A DNA stretch of 64,000 nt, taken from CBDANW01 sp965197825 (GTDB taxonomy: Bacteria; Acidobacteriota; Vicinamibacteria; Marinacidobacterales; DATDRI01). Shown here in pieces: positions 45,707-54,766 of the stretch; positions within the stretch are counted from its first letter, which is position 1; each line of letters opens with the position of its first letter. A program made the translations under genes and the position numbers. The DNA lies in NCBI GenBank assembly GCA_965197825.1, contig CBDANW010000002.1:1612001-1676000 (forward strand). The letters run 5' to 3'. Under the pieces are notes generated by a model. It worked only from the letters and a program-made list of their open reading frames with translations, was not told where the DNA came from and made no database searches.

Positions 45707-47134
45707 TCAAAGAATGTAACGAGACAGGTCGTCGTCGTTGGCGATCTCATCGAGCATGCGCCCGACGTACTCGGCGTCGATCACCCACTTCTTCTGGGTC
45801 AGATCCGGCGCCTCGAAGGAAAGCTCGTCGAGGACCTTCTCCATGATGGTGTGGAGACGTCGCGCACCGATATTCTCGGTGGCTTCGTTGACTCTCATCG
45901 AGTACGAGGCCACCGAGTCGACCGCGTCTTCGGTGAATTCCAGATCGATCCCCTCGGTGGCCAAGAGCGCCCGATACTGCTTGAGCAAAGCGCTCTTGGG
46001 CTCTTGGAGAATCCGTATGAAATCTCCCTTGCTCAACGAATGAAGCTCGACGCGAATGGGAAAGCGCCCCTGGAGCTCGGGGATCAGATCGGACGGCTTA
46101 GAAACATGGAATGCGCCCGCGGCAATGAACAACAAGTGGTCGGTCCGCACCATCCCGTACTTCGTCGAAACCGAGGTGCCCTCGACGATAGGCAGGAGAT
46201 CTCGTTGGACTCCCTCACGCGAGACATCCGGGCCGTGTCCGCCTTCCCTTCCCGCGATCTTGTCCAGCTCGTCCACGAAGATGATCCCTGCTTGCTCGGT
46301 TCTCTCGACGGCCAACCGTCCCACCTGATCCATGTCTACGAGTTTTTGCTCCTCCTCCTGAATCAGGTATTCGAGGGCCTCCGGCACTTTCAACTTCCGC
46401 TTTCGGGTCTTGCCGCCGAAAAGTCCGGGGAGCATGTCCTTAATATTGATGTCCATCTCTTCGACACCACCGCTGGTGATGATCTCGAAGGATGGGAATG
46501 CCCGCTCGCGCACATCCAGCTCGACGGTCCGATTGTCCAGCTTCCCCTCTCGCAACTGCTTTCGCAGCTTGGCTCTGGTGGCCTGAAAGTCGGTTTGATC
46601 GGTGCGGACTTGAGTAGCCTGGGTAGCCTGGGCCGCCAGAGATGGCGCGGCGGGCTCGGGACGGTAGACCGGCCTGAGAGGCGGAAGGAGCAGATCTAGC
46701 AGGCGCTCTTCGGCGTTTTCTTCCGCCTTGTCCTGCACTTCGTAGATCTTCTCCTCGCGGACCATGTCCACTGCAATCTCGACCAGATCGCGCACCATCG
46801 ATTCCACGTCTCGGCCCACGTAGCCAACCTCGGTGAACTTGGAGGCCTCTACTTTCGTGAAGGGCGAGCCGGAGAGTCTGGCCAGGCGCCGCGCGATCTC
46901 CGTCTTTCCCACTCCCGTCGGCCCAATCATGATGATGTTCTTCGGCGCCACCTCATCGGCCATCTCGGCAGGGAGCTTGAGTCGCCTCATTCGGTTGCGG
47001 AGCGCAATGGCGACTGCCCGCTTAGCGGCATGTTGGCCGATCACGTACTTGTCCAGCTCTTCCACGATCTGTCGTGGCGTGAGTTGGTCCAAAGATTGGC
47101 TGCCGCCGGCGGTTTCGGAGAGAAAAAAGACCAT
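45707..47134 (-). CDS. hslU: HslU, ATPase subunit of the HslUV protease
   Basis: The 475-residue AAA+ unfoldase has Walker A GPTGVGKT (71-78), the following AIR-type KVEASKFTEVGYVGRDVESM and Walker B GIIFVDELDKI. The long I domain lies between them. The C-terminus SRYIL is the tail that docks into HslV. It lies 21 bases downstream of hslV in the same direction, the usual HslVU order. Confidence 0.96.
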   Translation of the reverse strand: MVFFLSETAGGSQSLDQLTPRQIVEELDKYVIGQHAAKRAVAIALRNRMRRLKLPAEMADEVAPKNIIMIGPTGVGKTEIARRLARLSGSPFTKVEASKFTEVGYVGRDVESMVRDLVEIAVDMVREEKIYEVQDKAEENAEERLLDLLLPPLRPVYRPEPAAPSLAAQATQATQVRTDQTDFQATRAKLRKQLREGKLDNRTVELDVRERAFPSFEIITSGGVEEMDINIKDMLPGLFGGKTRKRKLKVPEALEYLIQEEEQKLVDMDQVGRLAVERTEQAGIIFVDELDKIAGREGGHGPDVSREGVQRDLLPIVEGTSVSTKYGMVRTDHLLFIAAGAFHVSKPSDLIPELQGRFPIRVELHSLSKGDFIRILQEPKSALLKQYRALLATEGIDLEFTEDAVDSVASYSMRVNEATENIGARRLHTIMEKVLDELSFEAPDLTQKKWVIDAEYVGRMLDEIANDDDLSRYIL

Positions 47135-47155
47135 GGTTCCTTGTTCCCGTGTCCT

Positions 47156-47683
47156 CTAGATCTCTTCGAGCGCTATTTGCGAGTTCGTGTAGACGCAAAT
47201 GCCCGCGGCGATCTGCATGGCACGCTCGGCGACTTCGGCCGCGGTCAGCGACGTGTTGGCAACGAGCGCTTGGGCCGCCGCCAGAGCATAGGGCCCTCCC
47301 GACCCAATGGCAATGACCCCATCGTCCGGTTCGATGAGATCGCCGTTTCCCGAGAGCAAGAAAATGTGTCCTGCATCGGCGACGATGAGTAGCGCATCCA
47401 AACGTCGAAGCACGCGATCGGTCCGCCAGTCCTTGGCCAGCTCGACCGCAGCCCGTTCCAGATTGCCGTGATACTCCTGAAGCTTGACCTCGAACTTCGT
47501 GAACAGCGCCTGAGCGTCGGCGGTAGTCCCGGCGAAACCCGCAAGGACCTCGCCGTTCGAAAGACGCCTCAACTTCTTGGCCCCATGTTTGACGACCGTG
47601 TCGCCCATGGTCACCTGTCCGTCGGCAGCGAGTGCGGTCTTGTCGTTCCGCCGAACGGCGAGTACAGTCGTTCCGTGAGTCAC
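47156..47683 (-). CDS. hslV: HslV, peptidase subunit of the HslUV protease
   Basis: The 175-residue threonine protease starts MTHGTTVLAVRRN. Removal of the first residues exposes the catalytic threonine before TVLAVRR. The conserved DGQVTMGDTVVKHGAKKLRR and GFAGTTADAQALFTKFE follow. The GTG start at 47683 is 6 bases after a TATACT box with TTGTCC 17 bases further up. It may therefore have its own leaderless promoter, although the gene for a secreted protein ends just 13 bases before it. Confidence 0.95.
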   Translation of the reverse strand: MTHGTTVLAVRRNDKTALAADGQVTMGDTVVKHGAKKLRRLSNGEVLAGFAGTTADAQALFTKFEVKLQEYHGNLERAAVELAKDWRTDRVLRRLDALLIVADAGHIFLLSGNGDLIEPDDGVIAIGSGGPYALAAAQALVANTSLTAAEVAERAMQIAAGICVYTNSQIALEEI

Positions 47684-47689
47684 GGGCAG

Positions 47690-47718
47690 AGTATACTTAA
47701 TGACTCGGGCTGGGACAA
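47690..47718 (-). promoter_or_regulatory. Promoter of hslVU
   Basis: On the minus strand TTGTCC (47713-47718), 17 bases, TATACT (47690-47695). The -10 ends six bases before the GTG of hslV and overlaps the last codons of the preceding gene. Confidence 0.5.
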
Positions 47719-48482
47719 AGAGCTGACTCGCTTTCCTTTATGCCGAGCTGCCGGAGGAGACGCCCACCCACCGATTTCCAGTACAGCTCCCGGGGGTTCC
47801 CCTCCTCGTACTCGTCCGGGATGGTGAACGCGTCGTCCGGGATCCGCTCCCGACCCTCGAGGCGAGTCGTCCGCGGTCGACTGAGATACAAGAAGCGTTC
47901 TTCGGAAACAACCGGAAGACCCGGAAGCTCGGAATAGAGATCGAATCGCTTCTGCTGCGGGTCGTCTGCCTCGGGCGAGCCTTCTCCCCAAAGCGCGAAA
48001 TAGACGTCACGCCACTGAAAGAACAGGTCCGCCGAAACGCCGGGGTCGACCGTGTACGCTGCGACGACTCGATCGTAAGCGGGAGAGGCACCCTCGTAGC
48101 GAACGCCGTCGCGGCCGTCGGGAAGGCTCGTTCGACCACGCGATTCCAGAGAAACACCGTCGATCAGATCGAAGCTCGCCGGTGCGACCCACGGGAACCA
48201 GGACAACTTCAAGATCTCCGCTTCTATCAAGGGCCGATGCTGGGGAGGCTCCACGCGGTAATAGCAGCCCGGGTCGGGATACACGAGCGTGAGACCGGGA
48301 GTCACCACATCTACCAAGAGGTAGAACTCGGTCTCCGGTGGGTCGATCCGGATCGTCCCCTCTCCGAAATGGACGTCGTAGGTCGTTGATTCTCCGGCCT
48401 CTTCGACGATTACCTGCGCGCGGAACCCTTCGGCAGAAGGCGCCTGCAAGGCGAGCATCAGCGCGAGTCCCGGGGCGATCAT
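47697..48482 (-). CDS. Hypothetical secreted protein
   Basis: The 261-residue protein has a short signal sequence (MIAPGLALMLALQAPSAEGF). The mature part is rich in beta-forming and acidic segments and has no motif I recognise. Phrases such as IVEEAGESTTYDVHFGEGTI and GCYYRVEPPQHRPLIEAEIL suggest a periplasmic DUF4412/LolA-like fold, but this is only an impression. It ends 13 bases before hslV. Confidence 0.6.
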   Translation of the reverse strand: MIAPGLALMLALQAPSAEGFRAQVIVEEAGESTTYDVHFGEGTIRIDPPETEFYLLVDVVTPGLTLVYPDPGCYYRVEPPQHRPLIEAEILKLSWFPWVAPASFDLIDGVSLESRGRTSLPDGRDGVRYEGASPAYDRVVAAYTVDPGVSADLFFQWRDVYFALWGEGSPEADDPQQKRFDLYSELPGLPVVSEERFLYLSRPRTTRLEGRERIPDDAFTIPDEYEEGNPRELYWKSVGGRLLRQLGIKESESALCPSPSH

Positions 48483-48491
48483 GGCTCCATT

Positions 48492-48581
48492 CTAGCCCCG
48501 ATCCGAAACAAACAGTCGGGACTGCCACCGATGCTGCTATCGGACACATTCGCCGAGAAAAGGATTTCGGATCGGGGCTAG
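48492..48581. repeat. 90-bp element bounded by perfect 17-bp inverted repeats
   Basis: CTAGCCCCGATCCGAAA (48492-48508) is the exact inverse of 48565-48581. The interior also folds: CAGTC-GG-GACTG and CCGAT-GCTGCT-ATCGG. Another copy of one arm is at 29176-29192. This looks like a miniature mobile or REP-type element lying between the secreted-protein gene and the sigma factor gene. Confidence 0.65.
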
Positions 48582-48614
48582 CTTCTTCCAGCAACCCTCC
48601 GCGGTTCGTCGCCC

Positions 48615-49355
48615 TTGACCGCGAGAGCTTCGAGGGATATAGGCATCCTCGTGAACGTGGGCCAGCTTTCCAACCGGGAGCTCATTGCTCGTCTCGTCGG
48701 GGCAGGTCCGGACGACCCGGGTTGGTTGGAGTTCTTGTCTCAATTCGAGCGCCGAGTTCGGCTCACCGTCTATCGCAATTTCCGCATCGAGGCCCAGCAA
48801 AACCCACGCACCGACGTCGACCAGAGCGGTGAAATGGTACGCGATCTGACGCAGGACGTCTTTGTACGACTACTGGATTCGGAAAGAAAGGCGCTCGCCC
48901 GATTCAAGGGTCGGAGCGAGAACTCGATCTATACGTACCTGAATACTATCGCGGTGAATCTGGTTCACGATCATTTCAAGAAGCTCCGCGCTCAGAAGAC
49001 GCCTCCCTCCGCGGCCTCTCTCGACGCGCCGGTTCGAGCCTCGGAAGGATCCGCGGAGGGGCAGAAGATCGTGGATCTCGTGGCTAGTGAGAACCCCGGC
49101 CCTGAGCAGACGGCGCGCGCGAAGCAGCTCCACCAACGGATCGCCGAAGTGATCCGGCGGACCAGCTTCCCCAAGCGCGACCGGTTGGTCTTCCGCTTCT
49201 TTTTTCTGGAGGGACAGACGATCGAAGAAGTAGCCTCTTGCCGATCGGTGGGTCTTTCCGCGAGCGGCGTGGAAAAGTGCATCCGGCGGCTTCGAGTGGC
49301 CATCCAGCAGGAGATCGCGGAGCAGCCGGGGAAGCCGGGTAAGGAGGACTCTTAG
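48615..49355 (+). CDS. RNA polymerase sigma factor, ECF-like
   Basis: The product, up to 246 residues, has a region-2-like part (LTQDVFVRLLDSERKALARF, then NSIYTYLNTIAVNLVHDHFK). A region-4 HTH follows (FPKRDRLVFRFFFLEGQTIE, then SASGVEKCIRRLR). The region-2 segment carries an extended N-terminus. The start is uncertain: TTG 48615 gives the longest product, while a GTG at 48651 gives MNVGQLSNREL with GAGGGA about 13 bases upstream. The next gene encodes a double zinc-finger membrane protein, the expected anti-sigma factor. Confidence 0.8.
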   Translation: MTARASRDIGILVNVGQLSNRELIARLVGAGPDDPGWLEFLSQFERRVRLTVYRNFRIEAQQNPRTDVDQSGEMVRDLTQDVFVRLLDSERKALARFKGRSENSIYTYLNTIAVNLVHDHFKKLRAQKTPPSAASLDAPVRASEGSAEGQKIVDLVASENPGPEQTARAKQLHQRIAEVIRRTSFPKRDRLVFRFFFLEGQTIEEVASCRSVGLSASGVEKCIRRLRVAIQQEIAEQPGKPGKEDS

Positions 49356-49446
49356 TGAAAAAGTCGTCTTCATTGAATGGGGTGGAGTACCCCGACAGGC
49401 CAAAAAGTCCAAGCGAGCCGGAGGGGCTCAGGAAGTCCAGAAACCA

Positions 49447-50580
49447 ATGACTCGGTGCCCCTCCCCCGATGAGCTCGCCGCTCGCCTGCGCCACGAGCTG
49501 GATCCGCTGACTCAGAGTGTCGTGGAGACGCATCTCGGCGCGTGCGAGCGGTGCCGGCTCAGAACATTATTACTAGAGCAGCCCCAGGTCCTCTCGGAGT
49601 CGGGCTACGCCATGAAAGACGAGCAACCCACGGAAAACCACCTCGAGCCGGAAGACGTGTACGGTCTCATCGAGAAGTCCCTGTCCGGTAAGAGACTGAG
49701 GGAAGTCGAAGACCACCTGGATCGCTGTACGGAGTGCGTCCGCTACGCGGCCAGCGTCCTGGCTGCGGAAACTCCCGCTTCGGCCGAAGAAGAAGCCGCC
49801 CTCGCGCGGCTGCCGGAGTCGAGCCCGAGCGATCTCCTCGCCCGCTTGCGTCCCAGCATCGTGGCCACTAGCCCCGGCTCGCACCGAGCCCCGCAGCTCA
49901 CCTGGGCGAAGATCCTTCCGGCGGCTGCGGGCGTCGTGGGTTTCGCTCTGTTCTTGTGGTGGGCGCACGCCTACGTCATCTCGCCGTTGCGGAGTCGCAA
50001 CCTGGTCGCGCAAGCCACGACGGACCTCATCACCTTGAGGCAGGGAACAGGCCGCTTGCTTCTCCGCTACGTGCCGGGATTTCAACGCGCGCGGGTCACT
50101 CGAAGCGGATTCGACACCGCCGACCTCGACGAGCAGGCGATCGAGGAGGCGATCGGGTCGACCCTCAGGCGGGCCGTCGAGCTCGCGTCGCAAGACGTTC
50201 GCGCGCGAACTGCCTTGGGGCTCTTCCTATTGGACACCGCTCGGCTCGAGGAGTCCGAGACCCTGTTGCGAGAAGCACTGGAGCTCGATCCCGACTCGGT
50301 CGAGGCGCTCAACGGGCTTAGCGTGATCTATTTCGAGCGCGCGCTTCGCGCTCCCTCCCAGGCAGACGAGCTGTGGCAAGAAGGGCTCGGCTTGCTACGA
50401 AGGGCCCTCGCCATCGACGAGGACAACCTCATGGTTCTTTTCAACCTAGCTGTCTACTACCAGGAGACCGGTTCGCTTCAGGCGGCTCGGCGCGCCTGGC
50501 TCGCCTACACCAGTCAAGACGGAACCTCGGAGTGGTCTGAGGTGGCCCGCGAGAATCTCAGGGCGCTGGGATTCCAATGA
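49447..50580 (+). CDS. Membrane anti-sigma factor candidate: two zf-HC2 motifs, one TM helix, TPR domain
   Basis: The 377-residue protein has two zinc-finger anti-sigma motifs: HLGACERC at about 29-36 and HLDRCTEC at about 90-97. One membrane helix lies at about 157-176. The periplasmic part contains TPR-like repeats (LLREALELDPDSVEALNGLS and LLRRALAIDEDNLMVLFNLA). It probably holds the sigma factor encoded upstream at the membrane and senses an envelope signal through the TPR part. Duplicated zinc fingers in one chain are uncommon. Confidence 0.75.
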   Translation: MTRCPSPDELAARLRHELDPLTQSVVETHLGACERCRLRTLLLEQPQVLSESGYAMKDEQPTENHLEPEDVYGLIEKSLSGKRLREVEDHLDRCTECVRYAASVLAAETPASAEEEAALARLPESSPSDLLARLRPSIVATSPGSHRAPQLTWAKILPAAAGVVGFALFLWWAHAYVISPLRSRNLVAQATTDLITLRQGTGRLLLRYVPGFQRARVTRSGFDTADLDEQAIEEAIGSTLRRAVELASQDVRARTALGLFLLDTARLEESETLLREALELDPDSVEALNGLSVIYFERALRAPSQADELWQEGLGLLRRALAIDEDNLMVLFNLAVYYQETGSLQAARRAWLAYTSQDGTSEWSEVARENLRALGFQ

Positions 50581-50693
50581 TGGCTGGGCAAGTTTGCCCG
50601 CGGCGGCTCTATAGAGTAAAAATGGGTGTCTTTTGCTGGCGGTAAACCAGCCAGAACCCACGTGGCCCGACCGGGGCCCGGAGAGCTCGAGGC

Positions 50694-52046
50694 ATGACGA
50701 AGAAAAAATTCTCAATCGAGAGTCCACAAGGCAAGCTTGCCGTGTTGCTCCCTGGTATGGGCGCGGTCAGCACAACCTTCATCGCCGGCGTGTTGGCGGT
50801 GCTCAAAGGCATGGCCAAGCCCATCGGCTCTCTGACCCAAATGGGCACGATCCGGCTCGGCAGACGCACCGAGAACCGGGTCCCGATGATCCAGGACTTC
50901 GTGCCGTTGGCGCGGCTTCAAGATCTCTCCTTCGCTTCTTGGGACATCTTCGAGGACGATGCGTTCCAGTCCTCTATCAATGCGGGCGTGCTCGAGCGTA
51001 CGCAACTCGAACAGCTACGCGCGGAGCTGGAATCGATCCGCCCAATGAAAGCGGTCTTCGACCCGGACTACGTGAAGCGACTGAACGGCACTCACGTCAA
51101 GAAGGGCAAGACCAAGATGGACTTGGCCGAGCAGTTGATGGAGGACATCGCCCAGGTGAAGAAGAGCACCGGAGCCGAGCGCGCGGTCATGATCTGGTGT
51201 GCCTCGACCGAGTCGTACATTGCGGCTGGTCCCGTGCACAAAGACCTCGACGCGTTCGAGCGCGGACTCAAAGAGAATGCGCCCGAGGTCGCGCCCAGCA
51301 TGATCTACGCCTACGCGGCTATCAAGAGCGGCATTGCCTATGCCAATGGAGCTCCCAATTTGACCGTAGACACGCCTGCCCTGTCGACTCTCGCCTACGA
51401 GAATGGCGTTCCCATTGTCGGCAAGGACTTCAAGACCGGGCAAACCCTGATGAAGACGATCATTGCTCCGGGCCTGAAGGCACGCATGCTCGGGCTGAAC
51501 GGCTGGTTCTCCTCCAATATTCTGGGAAACCGAGACGGTGAAGTGCTCGACGATCCGGGATCGTTCCGCACCAAAGAGGAGAGCAAGCTATCGGTACTGG
51601 AATACATCCTGCAACCCAAGCTCTATGAGGAGCTCTACGGCAACTTCTACCACAAGGTGCGCATCAACTATTATCCGCCGCGCGGCGACAACAAAGAGGG
51701 TTGGGACAACATCGATATCTTTGGCTGGCTGGGGTATCCGATGCAGATCAAAGTGGATTTCCTCTGCCGCGACTCCATCCTGGCGGCACCCCTGGTGCTC
51801 GATTTGGCCCTGTTTCTCGATCTGGCCCAGCGAAGCGATTTCAAAGGAATCCAAGAGTGGCTATCGTTCTACTTCAAGAGCCCGATGTCGCCGGAAGGCG
51901 TCTACCCAGAGCACGATCTGTTCATTCAGCAGACCAAGCTCAAGAACACGCTGCGTTACCTGATGGGTGAAGAGCAAATCACGCATCTGGGCGACTACGT
52001 GCTCGAGGCCGATCCGAGTCGCCGCCCCTCGCTGGTCGAGGAATAG
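50694..52046 (+). CDS. ino1: Inositol-3-phosphate synthase (myo-inositol-1-phosphate synthase)
   Basis: The 450-residue NAD-dependent enzyme converts glucose 6-phosphate to inositol 3-phosphate. The nucleotide loop is LLPGMGAVSTTFIAGVLAV. The catalytic domain has VPIVGKDFKTGQTLMKTIIA, then GLNGWFSSNILGNRDGEVLD and the lysine-rich RTKEESKLSVLEYIL. It is monocistronic. Inositol could serve inositol phospholipids or compatible solutes. A GGGCAA-GT-TTGCCC palindrome lies before it at 50585-50598. Confidence 0.92.
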   Translation: MTKKKFSIESPQGKLAVLLPGMGAVSTTFIAGVLAVLKGMAKPIGSLTQMGTIRLGRRTENRVPMIQDFVPLARLQDLSFASWDIFEDDAFQSSINAGVLERTQLEQLRAELESIRPMKAVFDPDYVKRLNGTHVKKGKTKMDLAEQLMEDIAQVKKSTGAERAVMIWCASTESYIAAGPVHKDLDAFERGLKENAPEVAPSMIYAYAAIKSGIAYANGAPNLTVDTPALSTLAYENGVPIVGKDFKTGQTLMKTIIAPGLKARMLGLNGWFSSNILGNRDGEVLDDPGSFRTKEESKLSVLEYILQPKLYEELYGNFYHKVRINYYPPRGDNKEGWDNIDIFGWLGYPMQIKVDFLCRDSILAAPLVLDLALFLDLAQRSDFKGIQEWLSFYFKSPMSPEGVYPEHDLFIQQTKLKNTLRYLMGEEQITHLGDYVLEADPSRRPSLVEE

Positions 52047-52212
52047 GCCCCGCCTTCGCCAGGCTACGCCTTCACTGAGGCTACGGCGCGCAGGCTCCTT
52101 GTCCTCGCGATGCCGCTCCACGCGGACATCGTGGTTTCGAGCGGCCACCGCGATCCAAACCCGTGAGCCACTTGCCTGAGTGCTATCTATTTGGTAAAAA
52201 GGGTGTTACGCG

Positions 52213-53859
52213 ATGAAGGCCTTCCTTTTCGAGCGAAGCGGGCGGATTGGCTCACCACCTAGCCGCGCTTGGCTGATCTTGTTAGCGCTGGCGCTGCCGC
52301 TGACCAGCTTCGGCCAAGGCCAGATCGAGCGCGTCACCGTGGTCGGCCCCCAAGGGCGCGAGGCGATCCCAATCAGCGAGCTCGCCAACGTGCCGATGGT
52401 GCCCCTGGACGAGCTGAATCGTTTCCTCGGAAGCACGATTCAAACGAATGCGGACTCCTCTTCGGCTACCTTCTCGGTGGGCGAGCGGTCGGCGGTCGTG
52501 TCGTCGGGCCGGTCCATGGTCCGCCTCGGCGCCGACGGCAAACTCGTTTTGCTATCGGCGCCCATCACCGCGCGTGGGGGACGCTGGTTCGTTCCTTTGG
52601 ATTTTCTGGAGAAGGTGCTTCCGCAAGTTGCCGGACAAAGGGTCACTTACGAAAGCGATACCCGCCTGCTCGCGCTCGGCGAGGGCTTCCCGCGGGTTTC
52701 GGTCACCAGCTTTCCCTATCCCGGCTACACCCGAATCGTTCTCGAGTCGAGCACACCGATCGAGTACCAGGTGACGCAAGGCGGGGGCCGCGTCCATGTG
52801 TCCATGCCGGTGGGTTATCTGGAGTCGGACTTCTCGAGTGAGGAGCCGCAAGACGGTGTCGTGGAAAGGGTGATACTCACTCGTCAACCGGACGGCTACC
52901 TCCTCGCAATCAGTTTGGGAGAAAGTTTCGGAACGCTCAAGGCCTTCCAGCTGGAGAGCCCGTCCCGGATGGTGTTCGACCTTTTCCGGAGCCGCGTTCC
53001 GACGGACGAGGAATTCGTACCGCTGCCGCCGGCTCCCGCCCCTTCGGATCAAGACGCGACGGCCGACAACACGACCGATTTCCCAGTCCCACCCCGACCC
53101 ACACCGCCGCCGGCTCCCGCCCCGAGCGACAACGTGGCACGGGGGGTATTGAAGACGATCACCTTGGACCCTGGACACGGTGGATCCGAGACCGGTGCGA
53201 CGGGCCGCAGCGGGCTTCAAGAGAAAGACGTGGCGCTCGCGATTGCGCGTCGCCTCGGGCAGCTTTTGGAAAGTCGTTTGGGCGTCCGTGTGCTCTTGAC
53301 CAGGGACGCCGACAACTACCTCGAGTTGGACGAACGAACCACGATCGCTAACAACAACAAGTCCGATCTTTTCTTGAGCATTCACGCGAATGCCTCGCCC
53401 AGACCGAATGCCAGCGGCAGCGAGGTCTACTACCTTTCCTATGAGGCGAGCGACGACGACTCCCGTCGCTTGGCGGCCTCCGAGAACGCCAACGGCTTGA
53501 CTCGCCCTCGTGCGAGCTCCGATCTCGAGTTCATCCTCTGGGACATGGCGCAAGCGTCCCACCTAAACGAATCGGCCACGTTAGCCGAGCTGTTGCAGGA
53601 TGAGCTCCAGGCCGGTCGGTCGGAAGACAGGAACCGCGGTATCAAACAAGCCCCGTTCCGCGTCCTCATGGGCGCCACCATGCCCTCGGCGCTCATCGAG
53701 GTCGGCTTCATCACCAATCCCGAGGAAGAACGACGGTTGGGCTTGAGCGATTACCAAGATCAGCTTGCCAACGCGATCTACCGCGGCGTCGTCAAGTACA
53801 AGAACCTCTTCGATCGTCAAGCGAGCTTGGGAGGGCAGCTCTCCGGCGAGAGGCCCTAG
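52213..53859 (+). CDS. N-acetylmuramoyl-L-alanine amidase (amidase 3) with AMIN-like region
   Basis: The 548-residue exported enzyme has a signal helix at about 17-36. A copper-amine-oxidase-N-like domain (about 40-150) comes first, then an AMIN-type domain (about 155-255) and a proline-rich linker (VPPRPTPPPAPAPS). The catalytic amidase-3 domain has ITLDPGHGGSETGA, FLSIHANASPRPNASGSEVY and ALIEVGFITNPEEE with the catalytic glutamate. It cleaves peptide stems from glycan strands during cell separation. Confidence 0.9.
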   Translation: MKAFLFERSGRIGSPPSRAWLILLALALPLTSFGQGQIERVTVVGPQGREAIPISELANVPMVPLDELNRFLGSTIQTNADSSSATFSVGERSAVVSSGRSMVRLGADGKLVLLSAPITARGGRWFVPLDFLEKVLPQVAGQRVTYESDTRLLALGEGFPRVSVTSFPYPGYTRIVLESSTPIEYQVTQGGGRVHVSMPVGYLESDFSSEEPQDGVVERVILTRQPDGYLLAISLGESFGTLKAFQLESPSRMVFDLFRSRVPTDEEFVPLPPAPAPSDQDATADNTTDFPVPPRPTPPPAPAPSDNVARGVLKTITLDPGHGGSETGATGRSGLQEKDVALAIARRLGQLLESRLGVRVLLTRDADNYLELDERTTIANNNKSDLFLSIHANASPRPNASGSEVYYLSYEASDDDSRRLAASENANGLTRPRASSDLEFILWDMAQASHLNESATLAELLQDELQAGRSEDRNRGIKQAPFRVLMGATMPSALIEVGFITNPEEERRLGLSDYQDQLANAIYRGVVKYKNLFDRQASLGGQLSGERP

Positions 53860-54012
53860 CAGGCCTATGAAAACGAGTCAGCCTGCGCGACCGGAGGGAG
53901 CCCGGCCCGCCTCCGTCCGCAGCGAGCCTGCGAACGGAGGACAAGCGAGCGAACGAGGAGTGAGCTCGCATTGAGGAATGACGCGATGAAGGCATTGCGG
54001 CCGCCAAAATAC

Positions 54013-54110
54013 GTGGTTGCTTTAATCGGAGCTAGCCAGGCGGGCACTCAGTTCCCGCTTGCTGCCAAAATAGGTTGTTGCCAATCTGGACCTAGCCAGG
54101 TGGCGGTAGG
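54013..54110 (+). repeat. Pair of dispersed repeat units (locus C)
   Basis: Two units about 60 bases apart each read GCCAAAATA(C/G)GT(G/T)GTTGC...GGA(G/C)CTAGCCAGG(C/T)GG. The core matches the units at 23806-23876 and 29216-29288. Confidence 0.5.
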
Positions 54111-54133
54111 GCCCCGCGGCACTGATCAATAGA

Positions 54134-54766
54134 TTGTCGAAGAAAGGTTTCCTCATCGCCATCGCGGTTGCGGTGGCCCTCGTTGCAACGGTCGTTACCC
54201 TGGCGAGCTGGCTCCTCGACCAACCGATTACCGAAACCCCGGAAGAGGCCCAAGTGCCCATCGTCAACCCGGTGACTATCCCTTCCCTTTCCCCGGACGA
54301 AGAACTGAGCGGTCCCACCGCGCGGCGCATTCGAGTCACGTTGTTTATGCTCTCCGAGTCCGGGATGGCCCTGGCCACCGAGGACCGGGAGATCGCTTTG
54401 GCAGACACGCTGCAAGAGCAGGCGAAGCAAGTCTTGCGAGAGCTCCTCGCTGGCTCGCGACAAGGTCGCTCTTCCCCGGTTCCAGGGGGAGTCCAGCTTC
54501 GGGAGCTCTTCATCACGCCGCAAGGGCTGGCGTTCGTGGACCTTTCTCAAGAGCTCGTCTCCAATCACATTGGCGGCTCCCGCGCGGAGGAGCTTACCGT
54601 TTACAGTCTGTCCAACACGTTGATCGCCAATTTCCCGGCGGTCAAGAGAGTTCAGTTCCTGGTCGAGGGACGCGAAGTTCCTACGTTGGCGGGACATTTG
54701 GATCTCACACAGCCCTATGGGCGCGGGCCGCGACGGCTGGAACAGGAATCGACGTCCGGAAGATGA
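54134..54766 (+). CDS. GerMN-domain membrane-anchored protein
   Basis: The 210-residue protein starts at a TTG and has an N-terminal transmembrane helix (about 6-28). Its GerMN domain has RRIRVTLFMLSESGMALATE, LQEQAKQVLRELLAG and the closing VKRVQFLVEGREVPTLAGH, then LDLTQPY. The domain was named from spore germination proteins but is widespread in non-spore-formers. Amidase, gerMN, rph and rdgB in one direction is a recurring order, suggesting an envelope-linked role. Its end overlaps rph by 4 bases. Confidence 0.8.
   Translation: MSKKGFLIAIAVAVALVATVVTLASWLLDQPITETPEEAQVPIVNPVTIPSLSPDEELSGPTARRIRVTLFMLSESGMALATEDREIALADTLQEQAKQVLRELLAGSRQGRSSPVPGGVQLRELFITPQGLAFVDLSQELVSNHIGGSRAEELTVYSLSNTLIANFPAVKRVQFLVEGREVPTLAGHLDLTQPYGRGPRRLEQESTSGR

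Noticed and set aside
45068..46699. A 543-codon plus-strand frame opposite hslU and the FN3 lipoprotein gene
   Set aside because: Antisense to conserved genes, low-complexity serine/arginine start, no recognisable domain.
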